The position numbers and the translations under genes are program-made. From the NCBI RefSeq assembly GCF_001708505.1, contig NZ_CP015992.1, positions 3,038,001 to 3,102,000 of the forward strand: a stretch of 64,000 nt of DNA, read 5' to 3'. Numbering within the stretch: the first letter of the stretch is position 1; each line of letters begins with the position of its first letter. Shown piece by piece: positions 8,364-20,335 of this stretch. This stretch comes from Pseudomonas sp. TCU-HL1 (lineage in GTDB: Bacteria > Pseudomonadota > Gammaproteobacteria > Pseudomonadales > Pseudomonadaceae). A model generated the notes under the pieces. It was not told where the DNA came from, made no database searches, and worked only from the letters and a program-made list of their open reading frames with translations.

Positions 8364-8999
8364 TCAGGATGCCTGCTGGAAGCCTTCGCTGGCGTGCTTG
8401 ACGCGATGGTCGACGTGGTTGATGGCCGAGAGTATGTGCTCCGGATCGGTCAGCGCTGGCGCCATGGTCCAGCGGCCAATGGGCTCGTTGCCGATGCGTA
8501 CCATGCCGGTGTGGGTCAACTGGTTGCCATCCACCAGCGGGTCGACATCGTAGAAGCCCAGGGCGTAGCGCAGGTCGAGGATGTCCTGCGGGTCGCCGGT
8601 GAGGAACTGCCAGCCGGGGCCTATGTGGAACTTGTCGACGTATTCCTGCAGGTGCTGGGGTTGGTCCAGCTCGGGCTGCAGGGTGATCGAGTACATGAAG
8701 ACATCCCGCCCAAGACGTGCGCCGAGCATCTGCTGGACCTTGCGCAGGTTGGCCGTGGCCGTGGGGCAATTGCGGCCGCAGCTGGCGTACATCATGTTCA
8801 GCACCACCACCTTGCCGCGCAGCAGGTCTTCGAAGAACTCCACTTTCCGTCCCTGGTGGGTGAACAGTGTGGGGTTGGGGAAGCGGCCCTTACCTGCCTG
8901 GGGTTTCGGCTGGCTCGCCGCGGCGGAGCCCAGGGCGCCCAGGGCCAGCCCCAGTACGCCGGCGCCGAGTCCGCCGATCAGGTTTCTGCGAGTGTTCAT
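8364..8999 (-). CDS. SCO1/SenC-family copper protein
   Basis: A 211-residue thioredoxin-fold copper chaperone or thiol oxidoreductase. It has a Tat-like N-terminus (NTRRNLIGG), the copper-binding CxxxC motif at Cys74-Cys78 (CGRNCP) and the third ligand His163 (QLTHTGM). It lies 21 nt downstream of the multicopper oxidase gene on the same strand, so it probably loads copper into, or keeps reduced, that periplasmic enzyme. A paralogue fused to cytochrome c lies at 33140 beside a second multicopper oxidase. Confidence 0.9.
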   Translation of the reverse strand: MNTRRNLIGGLGAGVLGLALGALGSAAASQPKPQAGKGRFPNPTLFTHQGRKVEFFEDLLRGKVVVLNMMYASCGRNCPTATANLRKVQQMLGARLGRDVFMYSITLQPELDQPQHLQEYVDKFHIGPGWQFLTGDPQDILDLRYALGFYDVDPLVDGNQLTHTGMVRIGNEPIGRWTMAPALTDPEHILSAINHVDHRVKHASEGFQQAS

Positions 9000-9020
9000 G
9001 AATTCATCCTCCCGCCGACG

Positions 9021-10793
9021 CTATTCGATATCGAAGCGCAGCATCATCGCGTGGTCTTCGTGGATCAGGTTGTGGCAGTGCATCACGTACTTGCCGACGT
9101 AATCGCGGAAGCGAATCAGGACCCGGATGGTTTCGGCCTGGTTGATCACATAGACGTCCTTGCGCCCCTGTTCGTGAGGCGGGATGGGTTGCGACACGCC
9201 ATTCTTGATGCGCGCGATGATGCGACCTTCTTCCAGGTGGATGTGGATGGGGTGCGACCAGCCGTTGTCGGTGTTTATCAGCTCCCAGATTTCGAAGCGC
9301 CCCTTGGGCACCTTGAAGCGCGGCGCATTGATGTTCACGAACTGGCCGTTGATGGTCCACATGTTGTTGGAGCGCTCGAAGAGGAAGCGGCGCACCGGCG
9401 CGGCGGCGATCACCGCAGGATCGATAGGCGGAAGCGGGCGCAGGTAGGCCGGTACCTGGCTGAGGTCCTGGGACGTTGGCCAGCGGTCCACGACGATTTT
9501 CAGTACGCGCACGCCTGGGTCCTTGATGTCCTTCGGTCCACGGGTTTCTTCCTGGCGCATGCGGTTGACCAGGTAGAGAGTCGTGCCAATCGGGTACTTG
9601 GAAAAGTCCACCACTATGTCGGCGCGCTCGGCCATGCCGAGGGTGATGCTTTGCTGGTTGAGCAGGGGCTTGGGCAGCAGGTTGCCGTCGTTGCCGATGT
9701 AGGTGAAGAGCTGCTTCACGTTGTTCGGACTCACCAGGGAGAAGGCGTAGAACAAGCTCGGGCCGGCATTGAGCAGGCGGAAGCGATAGCGCCGCGCGGC
9801 CACCTTGAGCACCGGCTCGATCATGCCGTTGACCAATACCTTGTCGCCTAACACCCCTTCGGGGTTGATCTCGTCGTAGTAGAGCTTGCCGGCGGCGTCG
9901 AATCGGCGATCAGTGAACATCAGCGGGTAGTCGTAGGGATGGCTGGGCAGGCGCAGGGCACCTGGCGTCGCGTCGGCCTCGTCGCCGGAGTCCAGGTGGT
10001 CGTAGAGCAGGTAGAAGCCGGTCAGCCCCCGATAGAGGTTGGGTGATGTGAAGTCCAGGGTGTGGTCGTGATAGAAGAGGGTGCCCAGTGCTTCGTTGGG
10101 GTCGCCGCTGCCCCCCTGCATGCTGTTGAAGCCAGCGTAGGCGTTGGGATACAGGTGGTCCTTGAACCTGCCGGGTGCCGTCAGGGCGGGGCCGGCCTTG
10201 ATCAGGCTGTAATAGTCGCCGGGGAAGCCGTCGCTCTCCGAGCCGCAATGCAGGTTGTGCAGGTGGGTGGCGATTTCCGGCGTGCCAAAGCCGGTGTGGT
10301 TTGCCGGTAGCTCGTTATGGATGCGGCAGATCACCGGGTCGCCATAGTGAGCCATCACGGTGGCGCTGAACTCGTTGGCCGGTGTGTTGACGGCACGGTA
10401 CGCCCAGACCTTCTGCTTCGGGTACGCCGGGTTGAATACCCAGTCGCGTTCCTGGGCGCGCAGCTCGTAATACTCGGCGTTGGGCCGGAACCTGGCCCAG
10501 AACTGGTGCGGCTTGCGTCCGGCTTCGCCACCGGTGACATTCGCCACTTCGGTGGGGGCGGGGGTGAGGTAGGGCGTGCTGGCGGCAGGCACGATCTGAT
10601 TGGGTAGCTGCATCACCCAGGGCGTCGTCGCAGGGCTGGGCGGCAATATCGGGACCTCGGCCCGGCTGTCCGGCGCGCGCAGGATGGCGGGCGCGGCTAC
10701 GGCAGCGACCGACAGCTTGAGGAAGTCGCGCCGGGTGTCGTCCACCAACCTGTCGTTCTTGTTATGCGGTTCTCGCGGGTCTTTTCCTTTCAT
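9021..10793 (-). CDS. Tat-exported multicopper oxidase (CotA/laccase-like)
   Basis: A 590-residue oxidase that couples one-electron oxidation of substrate to reduction of O2 to water. A Tat signal (TRRDFLKLSVAAVAAPA) precedes three cupredoxin domains. Copper motifs are HLHNLHCG and FYHDHTLD in domain 1, HPIHIH, and the C-terminal HCHNLIHEDHAMM (type 1 and type 3 ligands, axial Met). The start at 10793 is chosen for its GGAGGTGGAG ribosome binding site and the Tat signal; the frame is open upstream to 10916. The substrate (metal ion, phenolic or bilirubin-like) is not predictable. Confidence 0.88.
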   Translation of the reverse strand: MKGKDPREPHNKNDRLVDDTRRDFLKLSVAAVAAPAILRAPDSRAEVPILPPSPATTPWVMQLPNQIVPAASTPYLTPAPTEVANVTGGEAGRKPHQFWARFRPNAEYYELRAQERDWVFNPAYPKQKVWAYRAVNTPANEFSATVMAHYGDPVICRIHNELPANHTGFGTPEIATHLHNLHCGSESDGFPGDYYSLIKAGPALTAPGRFKDHLYPNAYAGFNSMQGGSGDPNEALGTLFYHDHTLDFTSPNLYRGLTGFYLLYDHLDSGDEADATPGALRLPSHPYDYPLMFTDRRFDAAGKLYYDEINPEGVLGDKVLVNGMIEPVLKVAARRYRFRLLNAGPSLFYAFSLVSPNNVKQLFTYIGNDGNLLPKPLLNQQSITLGMAERADIVVDFSKYPIGTTLYLVNRMRQEETRGPKDIKDPGVRVLKIVVDRWPTSQDLSQVPAYLRPLPPIDPAVIAAAPVRRFLFERSNNMWTINGQFVNINAPRFKVPKGRFEIWELINTDNGWSHPIHIHLEEGRIIARIKNGVSQPIPPHEQGRKDVYVINQAETIRVLIRFRDYVGKYVMHCHNLIHEDHAMMLRFDIE

Positions 10794-11153
10794 GGGTGTG
10801 CTCCACCTCCCCACAGCGAATTCGCGCGAACGGCCCGCCTTGGATGCAGTGCTCCAGGGCTGATTTTCCCCATCCGTTTGCACGAAGGTGCTGGCCGCCA
10901 TAGTGAGTCTGCTCACGCAGCCAATGCGCCAATAAGCCGACTAAAGACCTCGCACTTAGCGAGTGCAATTTGCGAAATGCCAATAATTCGCCGCCAGTGC
11001 TGGTCAGTGGCTTCTGGCTCTAGGTGTGGCGCTGAGTGTTTCGGAATGTTTCGCGAAGACGGGCGGCAGGGATTGGAGGGCAGGCGGTAGAGCGGTTGGA
11101 GCGGGGTGGATGCGACCGGAAAAGAGGGGGAATTCCGGTCGCGTGCACGCGGG

Positions 11154-11708
11154 TTACTTGTACTTGTCGTGGAACAGGGCGATCTGCTTGACGGGCTTGG
11201 GTTCTTCCTTGCCGAGTACGTAGACCACGCGCTGGCCGTCGGGGCCGCCGCCGATGTCGACATAGCTGAAGGTGGGCTCGCCGATCTTGTACATGTCCAT
11301 CATGTCGCCGTAGCGGCTGAACACATAGATGACGCCTTCTTCGTCGCGCAGTTCGCCATAGAAGGGCTGGGCCGGAGGCAGGCTGACATCGAGGAAGCGT
11401 TTGGCGGAGAGGGTGCTCGGGTTCTTGCCCTGGTCGGCGGCTTTCAGGACCAGCACGATGTCGCGGCCGAAACCGTCTTTCTTGCCGGCGCTCTGCTTGA
11501 CGGGTGCGGCACCGCTCTTCACGAATTCGCGGTAGGTGGCGTAGTCGTCGAAGACGAAGAGTTCTTTCTCGGTACGAATCTGGTACCAGTCTTCGTTGTC
11601 CAGGGCTACCGGCTTGGCCGGCGCCGGCGCTTGCATGGCGCAGGCACCGAGGGTGGCGGCCAGCAGGGTGGCTGCCAGGGGCTTGATCAGGTTCTTCTTG
11701 TGGTTCAT
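11154..11708 (-). CDS. Hypothetical lipoprotein
   Basis: A 184-residue secreted protein with a lipobox LGAC at the end of its signal peptide (LIKPLAATLLAATLGAC), so it should be lipid-anchored. The mature part has no domain I recognise; it contains aromatic-rich segments (DNEDWYQIRTEKELFVFDDY) and ends HDKYK. The ATG at 11708 follows GGAGGACCTCCG. It is the next minus-strand gene upstream of the multicopper oxidase but separated by about 360 bp, so probably independent. Confidence 0.75.
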   Translation of the reverse strand: MNHKKNLIKPLAATLLAATLGACAMQAPAPAKPVALDNEDWYQIRTEKELFVFDDYATYREFVKSGAAPVKQSAGKKDGFGRDIVLVLKAADQGKNPSTLSAKRFLDVSLPPAQPFYGELRDEEGVIYVFSRYGDMMDMYKIGEPTFSYVDIGGGPDGQRVVYVLGKEEPKPVKQIALFHDKYK

Positions 11709-11915
11709 CGGAGGTCCTCCCCAGGAAAGTTGAGCAGAGAATCTGCCTGCGGCGGATGACCGGCTGATGACGGGATTGTGTCGCTCAGATGAATGGCACA
11801 AGGCTTTGTATTTCAGTTGGTTAGAAACACTTCTTCAAGTCGGCCGATTTCTGCGGTCCCCCAGCTGAACACACGGCGCACCCTACGGCCGACGTTGTGC
11901 TCCCGGGTGAAGAAA

Positions 11916-11943
11916 AAGGGTGAAGACAGGCGTCTTCACCCTT
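11916..11943 (-). terminator. Rho-independent terminator of the gcv operon
   Basis: A 12-bp perfect stem (GGGTGAAGAC core) with a 4-nt loop is followed on the minus strand by a T run (plus-strand AAAAA at 11913-11917). It lies 40 bp past the gcvT stop codon. Confidence 0.85.
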
Positions 11944-11982
11944 CAAGGCCCCGCCGTGGCAGGGCAGTCGAGGGACGTTGTA

Positions 11983-13101
11983 TCAGCCGCGGTAGTAGCG
12001 CTGCGGTACGAAGGGGGCCTTGGCGACTTTCATGGGGACGCGCTTGCCGCGTACCAGGGCCCAGACTTCGCTGTCCAGCGCGGCGTGGCTGGCGGCGACG
12101 TAGCCCATGGCCACCGGCGCGCCCAGGCTGGGGCCGAAGCCGCCACTGGACACGCGGCCGATGACTGTGCCGCCGGCATCGACGATCTCGGCGCCTTCGC
12201 GCACCGGGACGCGCTCCTGGGGCAGCAGGCCGACGCGCTTGCTGGGCACGCCATCACGCTGCTGGGCGAACACTTTGCCGGCGCCGGGGAAGTTGCCGGC
12301 GCGCAGGCCGTCGGCGCGGCGGGCCTTGGAAATGGCCCAGGTCAGGCTCGCTTCGATCGGGGTGGTTTCGCCGGTCATGTCGTGGCCATAGAGGCACAGG
12401 CCGGCTTCCAGGCGCAGCGAGTCGCGCGCGCCGAGGCCAATGGGCTGGACTTCCGGCTGGGCCAGCAGGCTGCGCGCCAGGGCTTCGGCCTGGGCCACGG
12501 GTACGGAAATCTCGTAGCCGTCCTCGCCGGTGTAGCCGGAGCGGCTGACGAAGCACTCCACGCCGTCCAGGCGCACGCTGGCGAACTGCATGAAGGTCAT
12601 CTTCTTCACCTCCGGGGCGAGGCGGCCCAGCACCTCGGCGGCGGCCGGGCCTTGCAGGGCGAGCAGGGCGCGGGAGTCGAACAGCGACTCGATCTCGCAT
12701 TGCTCGCCGAGGTGCTGCTTGAGGTGAGCCAGGTCCTGATCCTTGCAGGCGGCGTTGACCACCAGGAACAGCTGGTCTTCGGCCAGGCGGGCGACCATCA
12801 GGTCGTCGAGGATGCCGCCATTTTCATCAGTGAACATCGCATAGCGCTGCAGGCCCACCGGCAGGTCGAGGATATCGACCGGCACCAGGCTTTCCAGGGC
12901 GCGGGCGGCGTTCGCGCCACGCAGGACGATCTGGCCCATGTGGGACACGTCGAACAGGCCAGCCTGTTCACGGGTGTGCAGGTGCTCCTTGAGCACGCCG
13001 AGGGGGTACTGCACCGGCATGTCGTAGCCGGCGAAAGGCACCATGCGCGCGCCGAGTTCGAGGTGCAGGGCGTGCAGCGGGGTTTTGGCGAGGTCGGTCA
13101 T
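11983..13101 (-). CDS. gcvT: Glycine cleavage system T protein (aminomethyltransferase)
   Basis: A 372-residue GcvT. It takes the aminomethyl group from lipoyl-GcvH and transfers the one-carbon unit to tetrahydrofolate, releasing ammonia. The N-terminal TPLHALHLELGARMVPFAGYDMPVQ region and the FDVSHMGQI motif are characteristic; full length. The ATG at 13101 follows GGAG at good spacing; an upstream in-frame TTG (13113) is less likely. It is the last gene of gcvH-gcvP-sdaA-gcvT and is followed by a strong terminator. Confidence 0.95.
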   Translation of the reverse strand: MTDLAKTPLHALHLELGARMVPFAGYDMPVQYPLGVLKEHLHTREQAGLFDVSHMGQIVLRGANAARALESLVPVDILDLPVGLQRYAMFTDENGGILDDLMVARLAEDQLFLVVNAACKDQDLAHLKQHLGEQCEIESLFDSRALLALQGPAAAEVLGRLAPEVKKMTFMQFASVRLDGVECFVSRSGYTGEDGYEISVPVAQAEALARSLLAQPEVQPIGLGARDSLRLEAGLCLYGHDMTGETTPIEASLTWAISKARRADGLRAGNFPGAGKVFAQQRDGVPSKRVGLLPQERVPVREGAEIVDAGGTVIGRVSSGGFGPSLGAPVAMGYVAASHAALDSEVWALVRGKRVPMKVAKAPFVPQRYYRG

Positions 13102-13228
13102 GTAAGGCTCCAAAGCGAGAGACGGTGCGGGTTGGGGCGCCCCTCTCCCCCGGCCCCTCTCCCTGAAGGGCGAGGGGAGACAAGCTCCCTCTCCCGCGTG
13201 CGGGAGAGGGCTGGGGAGAGGGCGCTCT

Positions 13229-14605
13229 TCAGCATTCGATGATGTTCACGGCGAGGCCGCCGCGGGCGGTTTCCTTGTACTTGCTCTTCATGTCGGCACC
13301 GGTCTGGCGCATGGTGCGGATCACCTTGTCCAGGGAGATGAAGTGCTGGCCGTCACCGCGCAGGGCCATGCGCGCGGCATTGATGGCCTTCACCGAGCCC
13401 ATGGCGTTGCGCTCGATGCAGGGCACCTGGACCAGGCCGCCGACCGGGTCGCAGGTCAGCCCGAGGTTGTGTTCCATGCCGATCTCGGCGGCGTTCTCCA
13501 CTTGCTGCGGGGTGCCGCCGAGGACTTCGCACAGCGCGCCGGCAGCCATGGAGCAGGCCACGCCGACCTCGCCCTGGCAGCCCACTTCGGCGCCGGAGAT
13601 GGAGGCGTTCTCCTTATAGAGGATGCCGATGGCGGCGGCGGTGAGCAGGAAACGCTCGACGCCGTCGTCGTTGGCGCCGGGCACGAAGCGGCTGTAGTAG
13701 TGCAGCACGGCCGGGACGATGCCCGCCGCGCCGTTGGTGGGCGCGGTGACCACGCGGCCGCCGGTGGCGTTTTCCTCGTTCACCGCGAGGGCGTAGAGGT
13801 TGACCCAGTCGAGCACCGACAGGCTGTCCTTGAGGTTGGCCTCCGGGTGTTCGCTGAGCTGGCGATAGAGCGCGGCGGCACGGCGTTTCACCTTGAGCCC
13901 GCCGGGCATGATGCCTTCCTTGCGGCAGCCAGTGGTCACGCAGTCCTGCATCACTTGCCAGATCTTCATCAGGCCCGCGCTGGTTTCCTCAGGGGTGCGC
14001 CAGGCCTTCTCGTTCTCGCGCATCAGGCCGCTGATGGAAAGCCCGCTGGCGGTGCAGTGGGCGAGTATGTCCCTGGCGGTCTTGAAGGGATAGGCGAGCG
14101 GCGTGCGGTCTTCGACGATGCGGTCGAGGCCGGCGGCTTCCTCGTCGACGACGAAGCCACCGCCCACCGAGTAGTACTCGCGCGAACGGATCTGGATGCC
14201 GGCGTCGTCGAAGGCGCGGAAAATCATGCCGTTGGGGTGGTAGGGGAGCGGTTTGCGAATCATCGCCAGGTGCTCCTTTTCCACAAAGTGAATCGACTTT
14301 TCCCCGCCCAGGCACAGCATGCCGCTCTCGCGGATGGCTGCCAGGCGCTTGTCGACGCTTTCGGTGTCGACAGTGTCAGGCTGTTCGCCTTCCAGTCCCA
14401 GCAGCACGGCCTTGTCGCTGCCGTGGCCCTTGCCGGTGGCACCGAGGGAGCCGTAAAGCTCGACTTTCAGGCGTTCGGTGTCGGCCAGCAGGTTCTCCCG
14501 ACGCAGGCCCTCGACGAAGCGTGCGGCGGCGCGCATCGGGCCCACGGTGTGGGAGCTGGAGGGGCCAATGCCGATCTTGAACAGGTCGAAGACACTGAGG
14601 GACAT
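13229..14605 (-). CDS. sdaA: L-serine ammonia-lyase (iron-sulfur)
   Basis: A 458-residue single-chain L-serine dehydratase that converts serine to pyruvate and ammonia. The N-terminus MSLSVFDLFKIGIGPSSSHT, a GGRVVTAPTNGAAGIVPAVL segment and C-terminal Cys residues for the 4Fe-4S cluster (GLTCDPVGG, QVPCIERN) are typical. Placed between gcvP and gcvT, it lets serine formed from glycine flow into pyruvate. The 14606-14782 gap to gcvP contains no glyA. Confidence 0.95.
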   Translation of the reverse strand: MSLSVFDLFKIGIGPSSSHTVGPMRAAARFVEGLRRENLLADTERLKVELYGSLGATGKGHGSDKAVLLGLEGEQPDTVDTESVDKRLAAIRESGMLCLGGEKSIHFVEKEHLAMIRKPLPYHPNGMIFRAFDDAGIQIRSREYYSVGGGFVVDEEAAGLDRIVEDRTPLAYPFKTARDILAHCTASGLSISGLMRENEKAWRTPEETSAGLMKIWQVMQDCVTTGCRKEGIMPGGLKVKRRAAALYRQLSEHPEANLKDSLSVLDWVNLYALAVNEENATGGRVVTAPTNGAAGIVPAVLHYYSRFVPGANDDGVERFLLTAAAIGILYKENASISGAEVGCQGEVGVACSMAAGALCEVLGGTPQQVENAAEIGMEHNLGLTCDPVGGLVQVPCIERNAMGSVKAINAARMALRGDGQHFISLDKVIRTMRQTGADMKSKYKETARGGLAVNIIEC

Positions 14606-14715
14606 GTCGCGCTCCTGAGCATGCGCTCGGCTCTTTCTTATTAATCAGCGTAGACAGCCCGGCGGATCGGGCCTTGCGGACCGACCGCCGAGCATCCTTT
14701 TCTTGTCCGGTCGCC

Positions 14716-14753
14716 GTGGGAGCGAATTCATTCGCGAATGAATTCGCTCCCAC
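14716..14753. repeat. 38-bp perfect palindrome, REP (GCGAATTCATTCGC family)
   Basis: GTGGGAGCGAATTCATTCGC starts a perfect 38-bp palindrome in the gcvP-sdaA intergenic gap. It belongs to the second REP family of the window. As a hairpin it could protect or attenuate the operon transcript at this junction. Confidence 0.85.
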
Positions 14754-14782
14754 AGGAAACCCGGCCGGGGCCGGGCTTGCCA

Positions 14783-17653
<2,871 letters not shown>

Positions 17654-17656
17654 TCC

Positions 17657-18034
17657 TCAGCCGTTGGCTTTCAGCAGGTTTTCGTAGCCGGCCTGATCGA
17701 GCAGGCCGTCGAGGATGCTGGTGTCGGCCAGCTGCATGCGGAAGAACCAGCCCTTGCCCAGGGGTTCTTCATTGACCAGCTCGGGGCTGTCGGCCAGCTG
17801 CTGGTTCACTTCAACCACCTCGCCGTCCAGCGGCATGACGATGTTGCTGGCGGCCTTCACCGATTCCAGCACGGCGACTTCTTCACCCTGTGCGTAAGCC
17901 TGCAGCTCCGGGAGTTGAACGAAGACCACATCGCCCAGCGCGTCCTGCGCGTACTCGGTAATGCCGACGGTGACGCGACCGTCTTGTTCAAGGCGCAGCC
18001 ATTCATGGTCGGCGGTGAAACGTAATACGCTCAT
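17657..18034 (-). CDS. gcvH: Glycine cleavage system H protein
   Basis: A 125-residue lipoyl carrier protein. The lipoyl-lysine is Lys60 in the motif VLESVKAAS. It shuttles the aminomethyl intermediate between GcvP, GcvT and lipoamide dehydrogenase (not in this window). It is the first gene of the operon, 93 nt downstream of the sigma-54 promoter at 18127-18142. Confidence 0.96.
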   Translation of the reverse strand: MSVLRFTADHEWLRLEQDGRVTVGITEYAQDALGDVVFVQLPELQAYAQGEEVAVLESVKAASNIVMPLDGEVVEVNQQLADSPELVNEEPLGKGWFFRMQLADTSILDGLLDQAGYENLLKANG

Positions 18035-18126
18035 TTTTGGTCCTCAACTCGTATGACGCGCCTGTTTCTTTTGCCAGGCGCTTAGCCCCGCACGCGGTCA
18101 TTGCCGCGCGCTGTTGCCGGGCCTTT

Positions 18127-18142
18127 AGCAAGGGCAGTGCCA
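18127..18142 (-). promoter_or_regulatory. Sigma-54 promoter of the gcv operon
   Basis: On the minus strand the sequence TGGCACTGCCCTTGCT matches the sigma-54 consensus TGGCAC-N5-TTGC, with 10 bp between the GG and GC elements. Transcription would begin near 18116, about 80 nt before gcvH. It is the expected target of the sigma-54 activator encoded at 18587-20110. Confidence 0.85.
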
Positions 18143-18207
18143 GGTGTATGTATGCCTTGTAAATCAAGGCTTTTTGATGGTTTGTTGAGGGAAAGGGTGA
18201 TGGCTTC

Positions 18208-18325
18208 TGTAGCGAAATCGCTACGGGGTGGCGAGCGCTTTTTGCGGAAATGGGTGAAGAGTCAGTAATGGCGCGGGTTCTGGCTGGGTGTTGCGGAATC
18301 GTTACGCTGTAGCGATGTCGATACA
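18208..18325. promoter_or_regulatory. Three GcsR-like enhancer sites
   Basis: Three 18-bp dyads of the form TGTxxCG-N4-CGxTACx are present: 18208-18225 (TGTAGCGAAATCGCTACG), 18289-18306 (TGTTGCGGAATCGTTACG) and 18308-18325 (TGTAGCGATGTCGATACA). They lie about 65-200 bp upstream of the sigma-54 promoter. The published GcsR site in P. aeruginosa, as I recall it, is TGTAACG-N4-CGTTCCG in three tandem copies, which these resemble closely. Confidence 0.75.
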
Positions 18326-18405
18326 CGGCGCATCTGTTAACTCTATAAATCGAATAAAAACAATTATTTATAGTTTTTATGTGATGCTTTCTATTAAGAG
18401 GGTAA

Positions 18406-18475
18406 GTAGGGTGCGCTGTGCGCACCAGAGGCGCCGGTACGGATTCCGGAATCGGTGCGCATGGCGCACCCTACG
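18406..18475. repeat. REP pair (GTAGGGTGCGC family)
   Basis: Inverted copies at 18406-18426 and 18453-18475 in the 552-bp gap between gcsR and gcvH. The rest of that gap (18035-18586) holds the sigma-54 promoter, the enhancer dyads and an AT-rich stretch; no gene. Confidence 0.85.
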
Positions 18476-18586
18476 GGGTAGGTCGGCCTTGCGTACGATG
18501 CAGATTTCGCACCTGCATCATCAGAAGTTAAATCGAGTAAAAATTGTTATTTATCAGTTATATATACGATTTATCTAGAATTTATA

Positions 18587-20110
18587 TCAGGTTTTTCCAG
18601 GAATCCCGTACTTGCGCAGGCGGTGGGCGATGGCGGTGTGGGAGGTCTGCAGTCGGGCAGCCAGTTGGCGGGTCGAGGGGTAGGTGACGAAGAGCTTTTC
18701 CAGCAGGGCTCGCTCGAAGTTCTCCACGGCTTCTTCCAGGCTGTTCACCTCGCCATCGCGTTCCCGCGCCACGGCCGTGCCGGCAATGTCCAGGTCGCCG
18801 ATTTCCACCAGGCTGCTTTCACAGATGGCCGCTGCGCGGAAGATCACGTTCTGCAACTGGCGCACGTTGCCCGGCCAGCGGTTGCCCAGCAGCGCCTGGA
18901 AGGTGCCGGGCGCCAGGCGGCAGGCTGGGCGCTGGATCTGGGTGCAGGCTTGCTGCATGAAGAAGCGGGCCAGCAGCAGGATGTCCTGGCCGCGCTCGCG
19001 CAGGGGCGGCACTTCCAGGTTGAGGACGTTCAGGCGGTAGAAAAGGTCTTCGCGGAAGGCCCCCTCGCTGACCATCTTCTCGAGGTTGCGGTGGGTGGCG
19101 CTGAGGATGCGCACGTCCACCTTGACCTCGCGGTCGCCGCCCACGCGGCGGAAGCTGCCGTCGCTGAGAAAACGCAGCAGTTTGGCTTGCAGGTAGGGCG
19201 ACATCTCGCCGATCTCGTCAAGGAATACCGTGCCCTGGTGGGCCAGCTCCAGCAGGCCGGGCTTGCCGCCGCGTTGGGCGCCGGTGAAGGCGCCAGGGGC
19301 GTAACCGAACAGCTCGCTCTCGGCCAGGTTCTCAGGGAGGGCGGCGCAGTTCAGTGCCAGGAAGGGCTGGTTGCGACGGGTGCTGGCGGCGTGGCAGGCG
19401 CGGGCCACCAGCTCTTTGCCGGTGCCTGTCTCGCCCCGGATCAATAGTGGCGCATCCAGCGATGCCACGCGCTGGGCGCGGGCTTTCAGCGTGGCCATGG
19501 GGGTTGAATCGCCCAGCAAGGCGTCGAAGCCTTCGGCCGCATGGTCGTGATGCAGGGCCGACAGGCGTTCGCCGATGCGGTTGGGCTGATAGAGCGTCAG
19601 CAAGGCACCGGCCAGGTGGTTGCCTTCGGTAATGGGCACGGCGTCCAGCAACAGTGTCTGGCCCTTGAGGGTGATTTCGCGCAGGGGAAGGCGGAAGCCT
19701 TGCTCCAGCAGGGCGCTGTGCAGGCGGTCGTCACCGAACAGTTGCGCCAGGAACTGGCCTTCCGCCTGGGCGCCATAGAGGGCGATCAGCGCCGGGTTAG
19801 CCAGCAGGATGCGGCCATCGCCGTCCACGGCCAGTACCGGGTCGCTCATGGCGGCCAGCAACGCGTCCAGTTGCAGATGCCGGCGCTGGCCGGGAAGGAT
19901 GTCCACCACCGTCACTTCCTGCACGCCTTGCACGGCATGCAGGGCTTCGCGCAGTTCGTCGAGCACCTCGGGGCTGAGCGTCGGGGCGTCGATATAGACG
20001 TTGGGCGGCACCATTTCCACCGCGTCCAGGTTGAGGTTGCGGCCGCCAAGCAGGGCCAGGACCTCCTGGGTGATGCCGACGCGGTCGATGAAGGTGACGT
20101 GAATTCGCAT
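18587..20110 (-). CDS. gcsR: TyrR-like sigma-54 enhancer-binding regulator of glycine cleavage
   Basis: A 507-residue regulator with an N-terminal ACT domain (about 1-70), a PAS domain (about 80-150), a sigma-54 AAA+ domain (Walker A GETGTGKE; sigma-54 contact loop GAFTGA) and a C-terminal TyrR-type helix-turn-helix (STRQLAARLQTSHTAIAHRL). In P. aeruginosa GcsR activates the gcvH2-P2-(glyA2)-sdaA-gcvT2 operon in response to glycine. The same location, a sigma-54 promoter and matching dyads support the name here. Confidence 0.9.
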   Translation of the reverse strand: MRIHVTFIDRVGITQEVLALLGGRNLNLDAVEMVPPNVYIDAPTLSPEVLDELREALHAVQGVQEVTVVDILPGQRRHLQLDALLAAMSDPVLAVDGDGRILLANPALIALYGAQAEGQFLAQLFGDDRLHSALLEQGFRLPLREITLKGQTLLLDAVPITEGNHLAGALLTLYQPNRIGERLSALHHDHAAEGFDALLGDSTPMATLKARAQRVASLDAPLLIRGETGTGKELVARACHAASTRRNQPFLALNCAALPENLAESELFGYAPGAFTGAQRGGKPGLLELAHQGTVFLDEIGEMSPYLQAKLLRFLSDGSFRRVGGDREVKVDVRILSATHRNLEKMVSEGAFREDLFYRLNVLNLEVPPLRERGQDILLLARFFMQQACTQIQRPACRLAPGTFQALLGNRWPGNVRQLQNVIFRAAAICESSLVEIGDLDIAGTAVARERDGEVNSLEEAVENFERALLEKLFVTYPSTRQLAARLQTSHTAIAHRLRKYGIPGKT

Positions 20111-20294
20111 GGAGACGCAGGGCTGGCGATTTGAAGGGGCGAATTATGCCCGGTCTGTCGTCCTTAGGTAACAGGCTGTCGCCGTTGTAGTAACCCTGCA
20201 TTACCCCGCAGGCGAGCGCATCGAGTCGGGTGGGGACGCTTCACGCCCCTGCAAGAAGCAGTCGCCCGCCGAGGTTTTCCATTTTCCATGAAAA

Positions 20295-20315
20295 AGCCCC
20301 GCATTTTGCGGGGCT
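20295..20315 (-). terminator. Rho-independent terminator
   Basis: Stem AGCCCCGC/GCGGGGCT with a short loop and, on the minus strand, a T5 tail (plus-strand AAAAA at 20291-20295). It terminates the small gene ending at 20336. Confidence 0.85.
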
Positions 20316-20335
20316 CTTCGTTTGCGGCTGTTTCA

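Noticed and set aside
9021..10793. Naming the multicopper oxidase as a manganese oxidase or CumA
   Set aside because: The copper motifs are generic to the family, and length and context do not single out any substrate.
11920..13242. Long plus-strand frame over gcvT
   Set aside because: Antisense to gcvT, which has full-length family similarity and a terminator on the other strand.
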